Source of the DNA: Ruminococcus bovis
GTDB taxonomy: Bacteria > Bacillota > Clostridia > Oscillospirales > Acutalibacteraceae
DNA: 64,000 nt
Reading direction: 5' to 3'
Assembly (NCBI RefSeq): GCF_005601135.1
Contig: NZ_CP039381.1
Location: 2,229,941 to 2,293,940, forward strand
In this document: positions 1 to 9,064 of the stretch, one piece after another
How positions within the stretch are numbered: position 1 is the stretch's first letter
Layout of the letters: every line of letters begins with the position of its first letter
The notes under the pieces: generated by a model
What the model was told of the DNA's origin: nothing
Database searches by the model: none
Seen by the model: only the letters and a program-made list of their open reading frames with translations
Translations under genes and position numbers: made by a program

Positions 1-2
1 AT

Positions 3-416
3 CAAGTGCTTAGTCAAGCAGCTGAAAATCCTGATAAGATTTTATCTATTGCTGTTATTGGTTACTTAGTTACACTTGTTTTTGCAATTAATATCACTAT
101 CTTCTGGATTGAAAAGAGAAAGTATGAAATTAGTGTACGAAAGGCATTTGGATTTACAAGTGGCTCAATTATGAAAATGATTTTTACAGAAATGATTGGT
201 TTTGCAATTATTTCTTTTATAATAGCAATTATTATGCAGTTTGTTTTAAGTGTTGTAGTTGGTAGTATAGCTGACTATACTCTACAACTATATTTACCTA
301 ATCTTGTAATAGGTCTTGTTGTGGTACTTGTTACTGCGCTTGTCACAACACTGATACCTGTAATTAAAGCAATTAAGGTAGAACCTGCTGAAGCATTAAA
401 GGCGAAAGAGGGGTGA
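3..416 (+). CDS. ABC transporter permease, FtsX/MacB type, C-terminal part (5' truncated by window)
   Basis: The reading frame is open from base 3 and ends at TGA 414-416; the gene starts outside the window. The visible 137 residues carry three hydrophobic membrane segments and the charged loop following the first of them (ERKYEISVRKAFGF), the hallmark of FtsX-like permeases in MacB-type exporters. The tail ends in VEPAEALKAKEG, the usual C-terminal motif of this family. It lies 7 bp before a second permease and then an ATPase, so the three probably form one exporter for peptides, lipids or antibiotics. Substrate is unknown. Confidence 0.85.
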   Translation, partial: QVLSQAAENPDKILSIAVIGYLVTLVFAINITIFWIEKRKYEISVRKAFGFTSGSIMKMIFTEMIGFAIISFIIAIIMQFVLSVVVGSIADYTLQLYLPNLVIGLVVVLVTALVTTLIPVIKAIKVEPAEALKAKEG

Positions 417-423
417 GTAATAT

Positions 424-1623
424 ATGAAAGAAATTTTAAAAAGTATTTCCAAGAGAACTCTGTTCAATATTCTGATATTTCTTCAAGTATTGTTTTCTAT
501 TTTATACTTTTTCTCTACTACTATATCTATGCAAGCTGTTGTAAACAGTAATATATCAGCTAATAGCGAACTGGATTCTAATCCTAAGAGAACATTACAT
601 ATGCTAATTCAAAATGAAGATAGTAAATACTTCAGTAAGTTTAAAGAAGAATTGTTAAATGCTAATTTAGTTAATGGCTTAACGGGATGGCGTAATAGCG
701 ATTTAACTCCTGATACTCGTGTTATTGGTGATACAGAGGATGATTTCGATAGTGTAGAACTTGCTAAAGGTTGTGAAAATCTAAAGAAAATTAATGTTGC
801 AACCGGTAGGTATTTTACTGATGCAGACTTTAGAAAAGAAAATGCAACCGGTAGTAAATCTAAACCATTTTTAATGATTTTAGGTAGTGAGTTTGCTAAC
901 AACCAAAACTTAAAGGTGGGGGATAGCTATCATGATGTTAATGATAAATATTATAAAGTAGTAGGAATTCTTGAACCAAACAGTAAATGGTTTTATCAAA
1001 CTGTCTCTGAAGGAATGATTATGGTAATTGATAATGCAGTGATGGTTGCCTATGTTAATGATTCTGAAAACCCAATAATGCATTATTATTCAATCCTTAA
1101 TGACAATGTAAATAGTGATGATGCAATTTATAAGATAAATAAAATTGCCAAGAAATACAACATTGTGGTAGAAGCAAAAACTATTTCAACAGAATTAAAT
1201 GAAACATATTCTGAAAGTGTAAGTCAGGACATTAGTTGGGTGATTTTCTCATTAATTATTCTTGTATTTGTCACAATAGGTACATCTATTCTTATTGTAT
1301 CTCATATGTATATGAGAAAGAATGAAATTGGAATTCGTATGGCATGTGGTTATTCATTTAAAAAGGTACTGTTACTGTTATGGGGTGAATTCCTTGTAGT
1401 TTCTATTTTAGCTTTCCTTTCAGCTCTACTTATTGCGTATATCAGTTGTTCCGGTGGTAAAGAAATAATATATTCTGCATACTATTTTTCTAGTTTCCAC
1501 TTATCTTATGGCATAGTGCTGATAGGTATAGGTATATTTTTACTTATGTGTATACCATCACTTCTTGTTCTTGTGTTTAAGTTGAGAAAAGTACAACCAA
1601 AGGATTTAATAGGAGGAAAATAA
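424..1623 (+). CDS. FtsX-like ABC transporter permease
   Basis: This 399-residue membrane protein has one N-terminal membrane segment (about residues 13-33), a long extracytoplasmic MacB-like domain of about 230 residues, and three C-terminal segments (about 275-300, 320-345, 360-385). The loop RKNEIGIRMACGYSF after the second segment is the family signature. It follows the preceding permease by 7 bp and ends 1 bp before the ATPase start, with AGGAGG just upstream of the latter, so the genes are co-transcribed. Two permeases of this type with one ATPase suggest a heterodimeric exporter, often used for antimicrobial peptide resistance or lipoprotein traffic; this is inference. Confidence 0.9.
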   Translation: MKEILKSISKRTLFNILIFLQVLFSILYFFSTTISMQAVVNSNISANSELDSNPKRTLHMLIQNEDSKYFSKFKEELLNANLVNGLTGWRNSDLTPDTRVIGDTEDDFDSVELAKGCENLKKINVATGRYFTDADFRKENATGSKSKPFLMILGSEFANNQNLKVGDSYHDVNDKYYKVVGILEPNSKWFYQTVSEGMIMVIDNAVMVAYVNDSENPIMHYYSILNDNVNSDDAIYKINKIAKKYNIVVEAKTISTELNETYSESVSQDISWVIFSLIILVFVTIGTSILIVSHMYMRKNEIGIRMACGYSFKKVLLLLWGEFLVVSILAFLSALLIAYISCSGGKEIIYSAYYFSSFHLSYGIVLIGIGIFLLMCIPSLLVLVFKLRKVQPKDLIGGK

Positions 1624-1624
1624 T

Positions 1625-2302
1625 ATGAAAATACTTGAGTTAAAGAATATTACTAAAATTTACGGTAAAGGTGACTCCGAAACAAAGGCACTTGCCGGTG
1701 TTGACCTAACTATTGAAAAAGGTGACTTCTGTGCAATTATGGGACCTTCCGGTTCAGGTAAATCCACACTACTGAATATTCTTGGTTGTATGGATACACC
1801 AACTTCCGGTGAATATATCCTGAAAGGTCAGGATGTCAGTAAGATGAAGAATAAGCAGTTAAGTAAGTTAAGAAACCAGGTTATCAGCTTTGTTTTTCAG
1901 TATTTTGCTTTAATGGATGAATACACAGTATTCGACAACATTATGCTACCACTTAACTGTCAGAAGTATCCTTATAAAGAAAAGAAGGATAGAGTAAAAT
2001 ACTATATGAAACGACTAGGCATAGAGAAATATGCCAAGAAAAAGCCTACTCAGTTATCAGGTGGTCAGCAACAAAGAGTTGCAATAGCAAGAGCCTTAGT
2101 GTCAAATGCTGATATTATCCTAGCTGACGAACCTACAGGTGCATTGGATAGCACTACAGGTGAAGAACTAATGGAACTGTTGCAAGAAATCAACGAGTCA
2201 GGCAAAACACTTATCCTTGTTACCCATAATGAAAAGGTAGCAGAAAAATGTAACTATGTTATCTATATAGAAGACGGCAAAATTGTAGATAAATTATCTT
2301 AA
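1625..2302 (+). CDS. ABC transporter ATP-binding protein, MacB/LolD type
   Basis: This 225-residue cytoplasmic ATPase energises the two permeases upstream. Walker A is GPSGSGKST (about residues 40-48), the signature is LSGGQQQRVAIARAL (about 141-155), Walker B is ADIILADEPTGALDS, and the switch histidine is in LVTHNEK. Length and motifs fit the MacB/LolD/YtrE class closely. The start has AGGAGG eight bases upstream. The stop codon lies inside the first unit of a 20-bp tandem repeat, so the last residues are encoded by repeat sequence. A strong terminator follows at 2393-2424. Confidence 0.95.
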   Translation: MKILELKNITKIYGKGDSETKALAGVDLTIEKGDFCAIMGPSGSGKSTLLNILGCMDTPTSGEYILKGQDVSKMKNKQLSKLRNQVISFVFQYFALMDEYTVFDNIMLPLNCQKYPYKEKKDRVKYYMKRLGIEKYAKKKPTQLSGGQQQRVAIARALVSNADIILADEPTGALDSTTGEELMELLQEINESGKTLILVTHNEKVAEKCNYVIYIEDGKIVDKLS

Positions 2303-2360
2303 TTGTAGATAAGTTATCTTGTTTGTAGATAAGTTGTTTTGTTTGTAAATAAGTTATCTT
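2281..2360 (+). repeat. Four tandem copies of a 20-bp unit overlapping the ABC ATPase stop codon
   Basis: Units start at 2281, 2301, 2321 and 2341, each close to (A/G)TTTGTAGATAAGTTATCTT, with one to four differences between neighbours. The first unit encodes the end of the ATPase and the others lie in the 3' untranslated region. Each unit has a short internal inverted repeat (AGATAA/TTATCT). Slippage could change the copy number without harming the protein. Confidence 0.9.
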
Positions 2361-2392
2361 GATTTATCCTTATTCCTAAGTCTCATACATAA

Positions 2393-2424
2393 AAAAGTCC
2401 CACAACACTTGTTGTGGGACTTTT
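2393..2424 (+). terminator. Rho-independent terminator of the ABC exporter operon
   Basis: The arm AAAAGTCCCACAACA and its complement are separated by a very short loop and followed by T-rich sequence. The A/T flanks make it bidirectional, though only the upstream operon needs it. Confidence 0.9.
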
Positions 2425-2465
2425 GCAATATATATGTTGTTTCTATATATAAATTAATGTTTTAC

Positions 2466-2494
2466 TTGATTGTCAAATAATAAGATATTATAAT
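2466..2494 (+). promoter_or_regulatory. Housekeeping sigma promoter for the 2544 gene
   Basis: TTGATT at 2466-2471 and TATAAT at 2489-2494 are separated by 17 bp. Transcription would begin near 2501, about 43 bp ahead of the ATG, which has a GGAGG site. Confidence 0.7.
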
Positions 2495-2543
2495 AGAATT
2501 AGTAATTAATGGTGGCTACAACAGTAATTTAGGAGGAATAAAT

Positions 2544-4958
2544 ATGAAAAAGACAAGTAGAGTATTATCAGTTATATTAAGTTTAGTAATGTTATTTTCA
2601 ATGATGTGTAGTGTAAATACAGTAAGTGCTTCTCAGCAAAATACAAGTATTGTTTCAAGTTATGATTATCAACTAGATAAAACAAATCTATCATTATATA
2701 TTGGTGATAGTAATAAGCTAAATATTATTCCTACTACTGAAGAAATCACATCAATTAATTGGACCTCTAGTGACAATAGTATTGTTAAGGTTGATAACAA
2801 TGGTAATATCAAAGCGTTAAAAGAAGGTAAAGCTACTGTTACTGCAAAAATTGATGATACTTATGAATTAACTTGTAGTGTTAATGTAAAATATCCTATT
2901 ACAAGAAAAAATATTAACCTAAAAGCAGGTCAAAAAGTTAATATTGGAAAGCAGAAGGGTGTTACAGGAACACTAAAATTTAAGAGTAATAACCCTAAAA
3001 TTGTTACAATAAATAAAAACGGTACTGTACAAGGTATTAAAAAAGGTAATACTAAAGTTGTAGTATCAAGAAATGGTGTTAATATTTTAGTAAACATTTC
3101 TGTTAAGACTAATGCTGAAATTAAAAGTAATAGCAAAACAAATAAGATTATTATTCTTAATAAAAGGCAACTAAGCATTAGTGGTAAAGTAGGTAAACAA
3201 TCATATAGCAGTTCAAACAAAAAGGTAGCAACTGTAAATGGTAAGGGTAATATTACTGCAAAGAAAATAGGTAAAGCAACTATTAAGGTAAAGACAAATG
3301 GTATTACTCTAACATATAAAGTTCAAGTAATCAGACCTATTATCAAAAATGTAGATAAAAAAAGAACTATATCTATGTATGTGAATAATGGTAAAGCTTT
3401 GAAGATTAGTGGTAGAGCAAAAGGTAAAAAGAACAACCCTTATTATTCATTTGCCAACAACAAAATTGCTAGATATTCAAAAGGTAAGATTGTAGGTAAA
3501 AAAGCAGGTAGAACAAAATTAAAAATTAAAGTCAATGGTGTATGGCAACAAATTACAGTAAGAGTGTTAAACCCTACAATTTCAGTATCAAAGAAAAATA
3601 TGAAAGTTTGTGATACATATGTAATCACATCTAAGGGTGCTAAAGGTACTTATACTTCTAACAATTCTAGTGTAGTAGCAGTAAATAAGAAGAATGGTAA
3701 GTTAGTAGCAAAGAAGGCCGGTAAAGCTGTAATTACTGTTGATTTAAAGTCCATTAAAAGAAAGTGTACAGTAACAGTAAAAGAAGGTGCATATCCTTAT
3801 GGCTACAAAATTGCAGTAAACAAAGTTCCAAAGAAAATCAATCTTTATAAAGGCGAAAATAAGAATATTTCTGATATTGTAAACTTATATTCAAATATTC
3901 AGAATATATATAAGAAGAAAAATTGTTCTAAAAGTATGTACAATAAGTTAAAGAACTTAAAGACACAGTTTACATATAAGTCAAGTGATAATAAGATTGC
4001 GTATGTAAATCAGTATGGAACAATTGTGCCAAAAGCTAAGGGTGAAGCAAAGGTTACTGTCACCTGCAAAAAAACAAAGAAAAACTATACCCTTAATACT
4101 AATATAACTATTAAAAAGAAGCCAACTTGGGGTTATGTAAACTACTTAGGTGACAGATACAAAATGAAGTATGTCTATAGTGATAAAGAACTTGTAGATG
4201 CTTTCGTTGATGCATATATGAACTATAACTTAAAAGGCTATGAATATCCTTACATTGGTATCCATTGTGAATACAATACTAATGTAAAAAATGAAACTGC
4301 CTTTTACAATAAGATTATTAAATTAGTTTCTGTAAGAAATGCAACACTATTAGATAGTGCTATGAATGATCACACTTTTGAAAGAGATTGTTTGTTTGAT
4401 TTAGATAACGGCAAACATGATGTTCAAAACTTCGCTTTAAACACTTTTACAACGACAGAAGGTCAAAAATTATATTCCACATCAATGGATATATTAAAGA
4501 AAGCAAATTTATCACAATATACAAATGTGGATGATAAGTATTATGCAGTATTTGATTGGGTAGCTACTAATATTAAATACGATGATGAACATGCATACTC
4601 ATACAAATACTCTATATTATATAAAAAAGGTGTATGTGCTGACTATGCAGCTGCTTATCAGTATCTATGTTTGCTAGCCGGACTTGAAAATCGTATTGTT
4701 GATAATGGTGATGTAACTCATGAATGGAATGTGATTAAGACTTCATCCGGCAAATGGTACAATTCTGATGCTACTAGTGGTAGTATTATGTTTGGTACAA
4801 AGGATAAACCGTATTCTATGTATGAAAAACTGTTTTATGTAAATAATTTTGATAATCATACCATAGAAAAAACTAATACTGTGTTTTATGGTATTGATAA
4901 TAATGGCGAAATATATTATAAATTGAAAGATTCTGATAAATATTACAAATACGCATAA
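2544..4958 (+). CDS. Secreted Big_2 repeat protein with C-terminal transglutaminase-like domain
   Basis: This 804-residue protein has an N-terminal signal peptide (about residues 1-29). At least five bacterial Ig-like Big_2 domains follow, seen as repeated phrases such as SSDNSIVKVDNNGNIKALKEG and SSNKKVATVNGKGNITAKKIG. After about residue 530 comes a globular part ending in a transglutaminase/protease-like domain. The triad is visible: Cys in KGVCADYAAAYQ (near 698), His in THEWN (near 726) and Asp in YNSDAT (near 741). Such proteins are exported and may crosslink or cleave cell-wall or surface proteins. There is no LPXTG motif. Very Lys-rich domains suggest wall binding by charge. The start has AGGAGG eight bases upstream. 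Confidence 0.9.
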   Translation: MKKTSRVLSVILSLVMLFSMMCSVNTVSASQQNTSIVSSYDYQLDKTNLSLYIGDSNKLNIIPTTEEITSINWTSSDNSIVKVDNNGNIKALKEGKATVTAKIDDTYELTCSVNVKYPITRKNINLKAGQKVNIGKQKGVTGTLKFKSNNPKIVTINKNGTVQGIKKGNTKVVVSRNGVNILVNISVKTNAEIKSNSKTNKIIILNKRQLSISGKVGKQSYSSSNKKVATVNGKGNITAKKIGKATIKVKTNGITLTYKVQVIRPIIKNVDKKRTISMYVNNGKALKISGRAKGKKNNPYYSFANNKIARYSKGKIVGKKAGRTKLKIKVNGVWQQITVRVLNPTISVSKKNMKVCDTYVITSKGAKGTYTSNNSSVVAVNKKNGKLVAKKAGKAVITVDLKSIKRKCTVTVKEGAYPYGYKIAVNKVPKKINLYKGENKNISDIVNLYSNIQNIYKKKNCSKSMYNKLKNLKTQFTYKSSDNKIAYVNQYGTIVPKAKGEAKVTVTCKKTKKNYTLNTNITIKKKPTWGYVNYLGDRYKMKYVYSDKELVDAFVDAYMNYNLKGYEYPYIGIHCEYNTNVKNETAFYNKIIKLVSVRNATLLDSAMNDHTFERDCLFDLDNGKHDVQNFALNTFTTTEGQKLYSTSMDILKKANLSQYTNVDDKYYAVFDWVATNIKYDDEHAYSYKYSILYKKGVCADYAAAYQYLCLLAGLENRIVDNGDVTHEWNVIKTSSGKWYNSDATSGSIMFGTKDKPYSMYEKLFYVNNFDNHTIEKTNTVFYGIDNNGEIYYKLKDSDKYYKYA

Positions 4959-5110
4959 TTAATGATGAATTTTTAATTAAATTAAAGGTATATGAACTAT
5001 TAGAAATGCAAATTAACGATATAATTAATTTTAATAATTAATTCTCGCTTTATATCAGTTATTTATTACCTAGTAAAATGTGTAAGTAATATAGAACGCA
5101 CTAAAATTAA

Positions 5111-5145
5111 AACCTCTATCTACAATTTAATGGTAGATAGAGGTT
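5111..5145. terminator. Hairpin after the transglutaminase-like gene
   Basis: Perfect 13-bp arms (AACCTCTATCTAC and its complement) flank a 9-base loop. The T-run is better on the minus strand than on the plus strand, so termination of the plus gene is probable but not certain. The rest of 4959-5178 is AT-rich with no coding signal. Confidence 0.6.
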
Positions 5146-5178
5146 ATGGTTTAATATATGGAATTGAGGTAAATTGTA

Positions 5179-5292
5179 ATGGAAAATATTTTGTTTTTTC
5201 CTGTGATAATCAGTACAGAAAAAGAAAACAATGAAAAATACTATAATGTATTTGTTCCTTTATTAGAAATCAATACAGAAGGTGAAATTTAA
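5179..5292 (+). pseudogene. Short ORF resembling the N-terminus of a HicB-type antitoxin
   Basis: ATG at 5179 opens 37 codons ending at TAA 5290-5292, immediately before the ATG of the next gene. GAGGT lies eight bases before the start. The product (starting MENILFFPVIIST, then YYNVFVPLL and EINTEGE) matches the layout of HicB antitoxin N-termini, in which a hydrophobic strand is followed by Y-x-V-x-x-P-x-L and a T-x-G-x turn. The remaining HicB fold and any HicA are missing, so it is probably a remnant. It could instead be a translated leader, since its stop abuts the next start. Similarity is by eye only. Confidence 0.35.
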
Positions 5293-6799
5293 ATGAAAAA
5301 GTTATTATCATTTCTTATAATAGCAACTATAATTACAAGTTCATTATGTGTAAGTTATTTAGCTCTAGGCGATAATATTACACAAAGCAATACTGCTGAA
5401 AACACAACAGAACCTGTTACTGAAATAAGTAGTACTGTTGCAACAACTGAAAGTACCATTATTCCAACTACTACAGAACCTATTGTTAAAGTAAAAAATA
5501 TCAAGGTTAACAAGAGTATCATAAGTCTTTCTAAAAAAGGAAAAACTGCAACAGTTAAAGTTACAGTATATCCTAGTAATTCCTATAACAAGTCAGTAAC
5601 TTGGAAATCAAATAACACCAAGGTTGCTACTGTAGATAAGAATGGTAAAATCAAAGCAACAACAAATAAAGGTGTTACTTATGTTACTGCTAGAGCGAAA
5701 GACGGTAGTAACAAGTTTTCAAAGGTGTTTGTTGTTGTAGGTCAAAAGGTACAGAAAATCACTTTAAATAAATCTTTTGTGACTCTTAACAGAAGTACAA
5801 AGAATATAACATATCAACTTAAGAAATCAATTAGAAATAATAATGCAACCTATAAAGCTGTTAATTGGTACACATCAAATAAGAATATTGCTACTGTTGA
5901 TAGTAATGGTAAAGTAACAGTACGAAAGAGAGGTACAGTAACTATCACAGCAAGAGCAAAGGACGGTAGTAATAAAGCAGCAAAGTGTAAGATTACTGTA
6001 AAACAACTTGTAACTAAACTGTCTTACAGCAGTAAAAAACAGGCTAAGGAAGTATAGGAATAAAACTATTAAATTCAATGTTATAGTAGCCCCTAGTAAT
6101 GCAAACAATAAAGGAATAATTTATTCATCTAGTAATAAAAAAGTTGCTACAGTTACTTCTAGTGGACTTATTAAAGGTATAAAAGAAGGTACAGCAATAA
6201 TTATTGCAAGGGCAAAAGATAGTAGTAAAAAAGCAGTAAAGTTAATTGTAAAGGTTAAAAAACCACCAATTAATTTCTACACTAAGATTTCTAAGGATGA
6301 ATTTAATGAACCTAAAAATATTAAAACATATGTAGATGCTTTAAATAAATACTTTGAGTCTTGTGGTGCAGTAATAAATCCTAATATGGTTGGTAGTTCG
6401 CAGTGGTGCGTTGTTACAACTACTACATTTAATAATAACATTTCTATTTATGATAGATATGTAAGCACAATTGGTATGTGGACTTGGAGACGATCTCAAG
6501 ATGAAGTTGACAATGGCTTTGAATGGAAAAACTTAAAACCTGGAAAGTCACTTGAGAATTTTCTTCAATTATTAGATGATTATAGTTTTTATAATAGTGG
6601 TAAGTATAACCCTAAAAAAATACTTGACTCTAATTGGAATGGGTGGAAGCAATTCTGCCAATACGATAATACTGATGACATTGTTAACATTTATGTATAT
6701 CCTGTAAAAGCACAAGATATGAATGCTTATACTGTATATATGTATTGGGGAACAAATGCAGGTCTAAAACTAAAAGGCATTCCTCTAGTGAAAGAGTGA
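5293..6799 (+). pseudogene. Secreted Big_2 repeat protein, frameshifted
   Basis: The first part (5293-6057) encodes a signal peptide (about residues 1-27), a Thr/Glu-rich linker and two Big_2 domains. Its frame stops at TAG 6055-6057. The next Big_2 domain and a C-terminal region of about 170 residues continue in the +1 frame to 6799 (VIVAPSNANNKG, SSSNKKVATVTSSG, then a novel Trp-rich tail). Removing one A from the A6 run at about 6036-6041 restores one frame of about 500 residues. The tail (with SSQWCVVTTTTF and IGMWTWRRSQDE) is not a domain I recognise. This is either a real pseudogene or a homopolymer sequencing error. The start has AAGGTG upstream. Confidence 0.8.
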
Positions 6800-6825
6800 T
6801 TGGAAATACAATCGAATAAAAGCGC

Positions 6826-6866
6826 AAAGAGTATGTAGTTATTTATGTGATTACATACTCTTTTTT
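6826..6866 (+). terminator. Rho-independent terminator after the frameshifted Big_2 gene
   Basis: Arms AAGAGTATGTA and TACATACTCTT enclose a loop of about 14 bases, followed by six T residues. Confidence 0.85.
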
Positions 6867-6982
6867 ATTATTAATAAAAAATTATTGCATATCACAACAA
6901 AAATGTTGTTATGTGTGCTATAATATATTTTGTATAAAAGTCTATTTCTATTTTCTCTGCATATACAGTAATAGGAGCTGAT

Positions 6983-7687
6983 ATGGTGAGAAGAAAAGGT
7001 TATATTTTTGTACTATCCACAACACTGATACTTTGTTTTATTATTATGATATTTACAGCAGTAAGCCAAAGTTCAGTTATGATAAATACAACTGAAAGCA
7101 AGAAAAATTCTGTAATAGTAATTGATTGTGGTCATGGTGGGGAAGACCCCGGAGCAATTGGTGTAAATAATGTTTATGAAAGTGATGTTAATTTATCATT
7201 TGGTTTAAAGTTTAATGATATTCTTAAACTAAATGGTTACGATACTGTTTTAACTCGTAATGACAAAAATGATATTGCAGATAAATCACTTGATACAATA
7301 GCTAAAAGAAAAAAGTCTGATATGTACAAAAGACTTGATATTTATAACAGTAGTCTAAAAAATGTAGCTATTAGTATTCATCAAAATATTTTTCCGGCAA
7401 AGTCTTGCTCAGGTACTCAAGTATTTTATTCAAAACAAAATCCACTTTCTAAAGTTCTTGCAGATAATATTACAACTTCTGTTGTATCTAATTTACAAAA
7501 TGATAATGAAAGAATTAGCAAAGAGTCCAACGGTATTTTTCTTTTAGATAATGCAAAAGTACCGGCAATAATTGTGGAATGTGGTTTCTTATCAAATGAA
7601 AATGAAACATATTTACTATGTGACAAAGAATATCAAAAGAAATTTTCTTATTGTCTTTTTCAAGGATTAATGAATTCAAATTTATAA
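6983..7687 (+). CDS. cwlD: N-acetylmuramoyl-L-alanine amidase, CwlD-like
   Basis: This 234-residue protein has one N-terminal membrane/signal segment (about residues 7-27) and an Amidase_3 domain. Zinc-ligand motifs are VIDCGHGGEDPGA (about 47-59), a Glu in NVYESDVN, the His in SIHQN (about 134-138) and the catalytic Glu of VECGFLSN near 198. Size and motif order match CwlD, the amidase that removes peptide side chains so muramic lactam can form in the spore cortex. No spore genes adjoin it, so a vegetative wall hydrolase is possible. AGGAG lies seven bases before the start, and radA follows after 12 bp. Confidence 0.85.
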   Translation: MVRRKGYIFVLSTTLILCFIIMIFTAVSQSSVMINTTESKKNSVIVIDCGHGGEDPGAIGVNNVYESDVNLSFGLKFNDILKLNGYDTVLTRNDKNDIADKSLDTIAKRKKSDMYKRLDIYNSSLKNVAISIHQNIFPAKSCSGTQVFYSKQNPLSKVLADNITTSVVSNLQNDNERISKESNGIFLLDNAKVPAIIVECGFLSNENETYLLCDKEYQKKFSYCLFQGLMNSNL

Positions 7688-7699
7688 AGGAATGTAACT

Positions 7700-9064
7700 A
7701 TGGCAAAAATTAAAAGTGTTTATATATGTTCAGAGTGTGGTTATGAATCACCAAAATGGTATGGCAAATGTCCATCATGTGGTGAATGGAACACTATGAA
7801 TGAAGAACTAGTTGACAAAAAAGCCTCGACAGTTCAGAAAAGTATTACTAAGTCATCATATTCAAAGCCTGTAACTATCAATACTATTGATACTAATGAT
7901 GAAGAAAGATATAATACAGGTTCTAAAGAACTAGATAGAGTTCTTGGTGGAGGTATTGTTAAAGGTAGTCTTGTATTGCTTGGTGGTGATCCCGGTATTG
8001 GTAAGTCAACAATTCTACTTCAAATTTGTGAAAAGCTAGGTCAATCATTAAAGATACTTTATGTATCAGGTGAAGAGTCAAAAAGACAACTTAAACTTAG
8101 AGCTCAACGACTAGGTGTAAATAATGAGAATATTTACATTATGACAGAAACTGATGTTGAGATTGTTGCTGAACAAATCAAGATTGAAAAACCTGATCTA
8201 GTTATGATTGACTCAATCCAAACTATGAATTTAACTACACTAAATTCATCTCCGGGTTCTGTAACACAGGTTAGAGAATGTACAAATCTACTTATGCACA
8301 CTGCTAAGGACCTTGATATTCCTACTATTGTAGTTGGCCATGTCAACAAAGAAGGGTCAATTGCAGGTCCTAAAGTCTTGGAACATATTGTTGATGCAGT
8401 TCTTTATTTTGAGGGTGACAAACAAATGTCATACAGAATTTTAAGAGCAGTTAAAAACAGATACGGTTCTACTAATGAAATCGGTGTATTCCAAATGACA
8501 GATAAAGGTCTTTCAGAAGTTGAAAATCCATCAATGATGTTACTTTCAGGCAGACCTCACAATGTTTCAGGTACTTGTGTTGCGTGTACAATGGAAGGTA
8601 CAAGACCAATTTTAGCAGAAATCCAAGCACTTGTTACAACTTCCGGTTATGGTACACCTAGAAGAATGTCAACAGGCTATGATTATAACAGACTTGCACT
8701 TATTATTGCAGTTCTTGAAAAGAGAGCCGGTTTCTATTTTTCTAATAGTGATACATATATTAATGTTGTTGGTGGTTTGCGACTTGATGAACCGGCTGTT
8801 GACTTGTCAGTTGCTATGGCATTAATCAGCAGTTTAAAGGATGTACCAATCCCGGAAAATGCTCTTGCATTTGGTGAAATTGGTCTTGGTGGTGAAATTC
8901 GTTCAGTAGCAAATGCTCAAGCCAGAATTAATGAGGCATCAAGATTAGGCTTTACAAAAATCATTATTCCATATCACAATTTAAAGAATGTAAGCTCTGA
9001 TACTGCAACAATCTATGGAGTAAAAAATATTAGAGAAGCCTATGAGGCAATGCTTGATGAGTAA
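7700..9064 (+). CDS. radA: DNA repair protein RadA (Sms)
   Basis: This 454-residue RecA-like ATPase promotes branch migration in recombinational repair. It has the N-terminal C4 zinc finger (CSECGYESPKWYGKCPSCGEW split as CxxC and CxxC), Walker A GGDPGIGKST (about 94-103), Walker B LVMIDSIQTM, the RadA-specific KNRYG motif (about 250-254) and a C-terminal Lon-protease-like domain with VVGGLRLDEPAVDLSVAMAL. Length matches the family. It overlaps the start of the next gene by 8 bp, so the two are translationally coupled. Confidence 0.97.
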   Translation: MAKIKSVYICSECGYESPKWYGKCPSCGEWNTMNEELVDKKASTVQKSITKSSYSKPVTINTIDTNDEERYNTGSKELDRVLGGGIVKGSLVLLGGDPGIGKSTILLQICEKLGQSLKILYVSGEESKRQLKLRAQRLGVNNENIYIMTETDVEIVAEQIKIEKPDLVMIDSIQTMNLTTLNSSPGSVTQVRECTNLLMHTAKDLDIPTIVVGHVNKEGSIAGPKVLEHIVDAVLYFEGDKQMSYRILRAVKNRYGSTNEIGVFQMTDKGLSEVENPSMMLLSGRPHNVSGTCVACTMEGTRPILAEIQALVTTSGYGTPRRMSTGYDYNRLALIIAVLEKRAGFYFSNSDTYINVVGGLRLDEPAVDLSVAMALISSLKDVPIPENALAFGEIGLGGEIRSVANAQARINEASRLGFTKIIIPYHNLKNVSSDTATIYGVKNIREAYEAMLDE

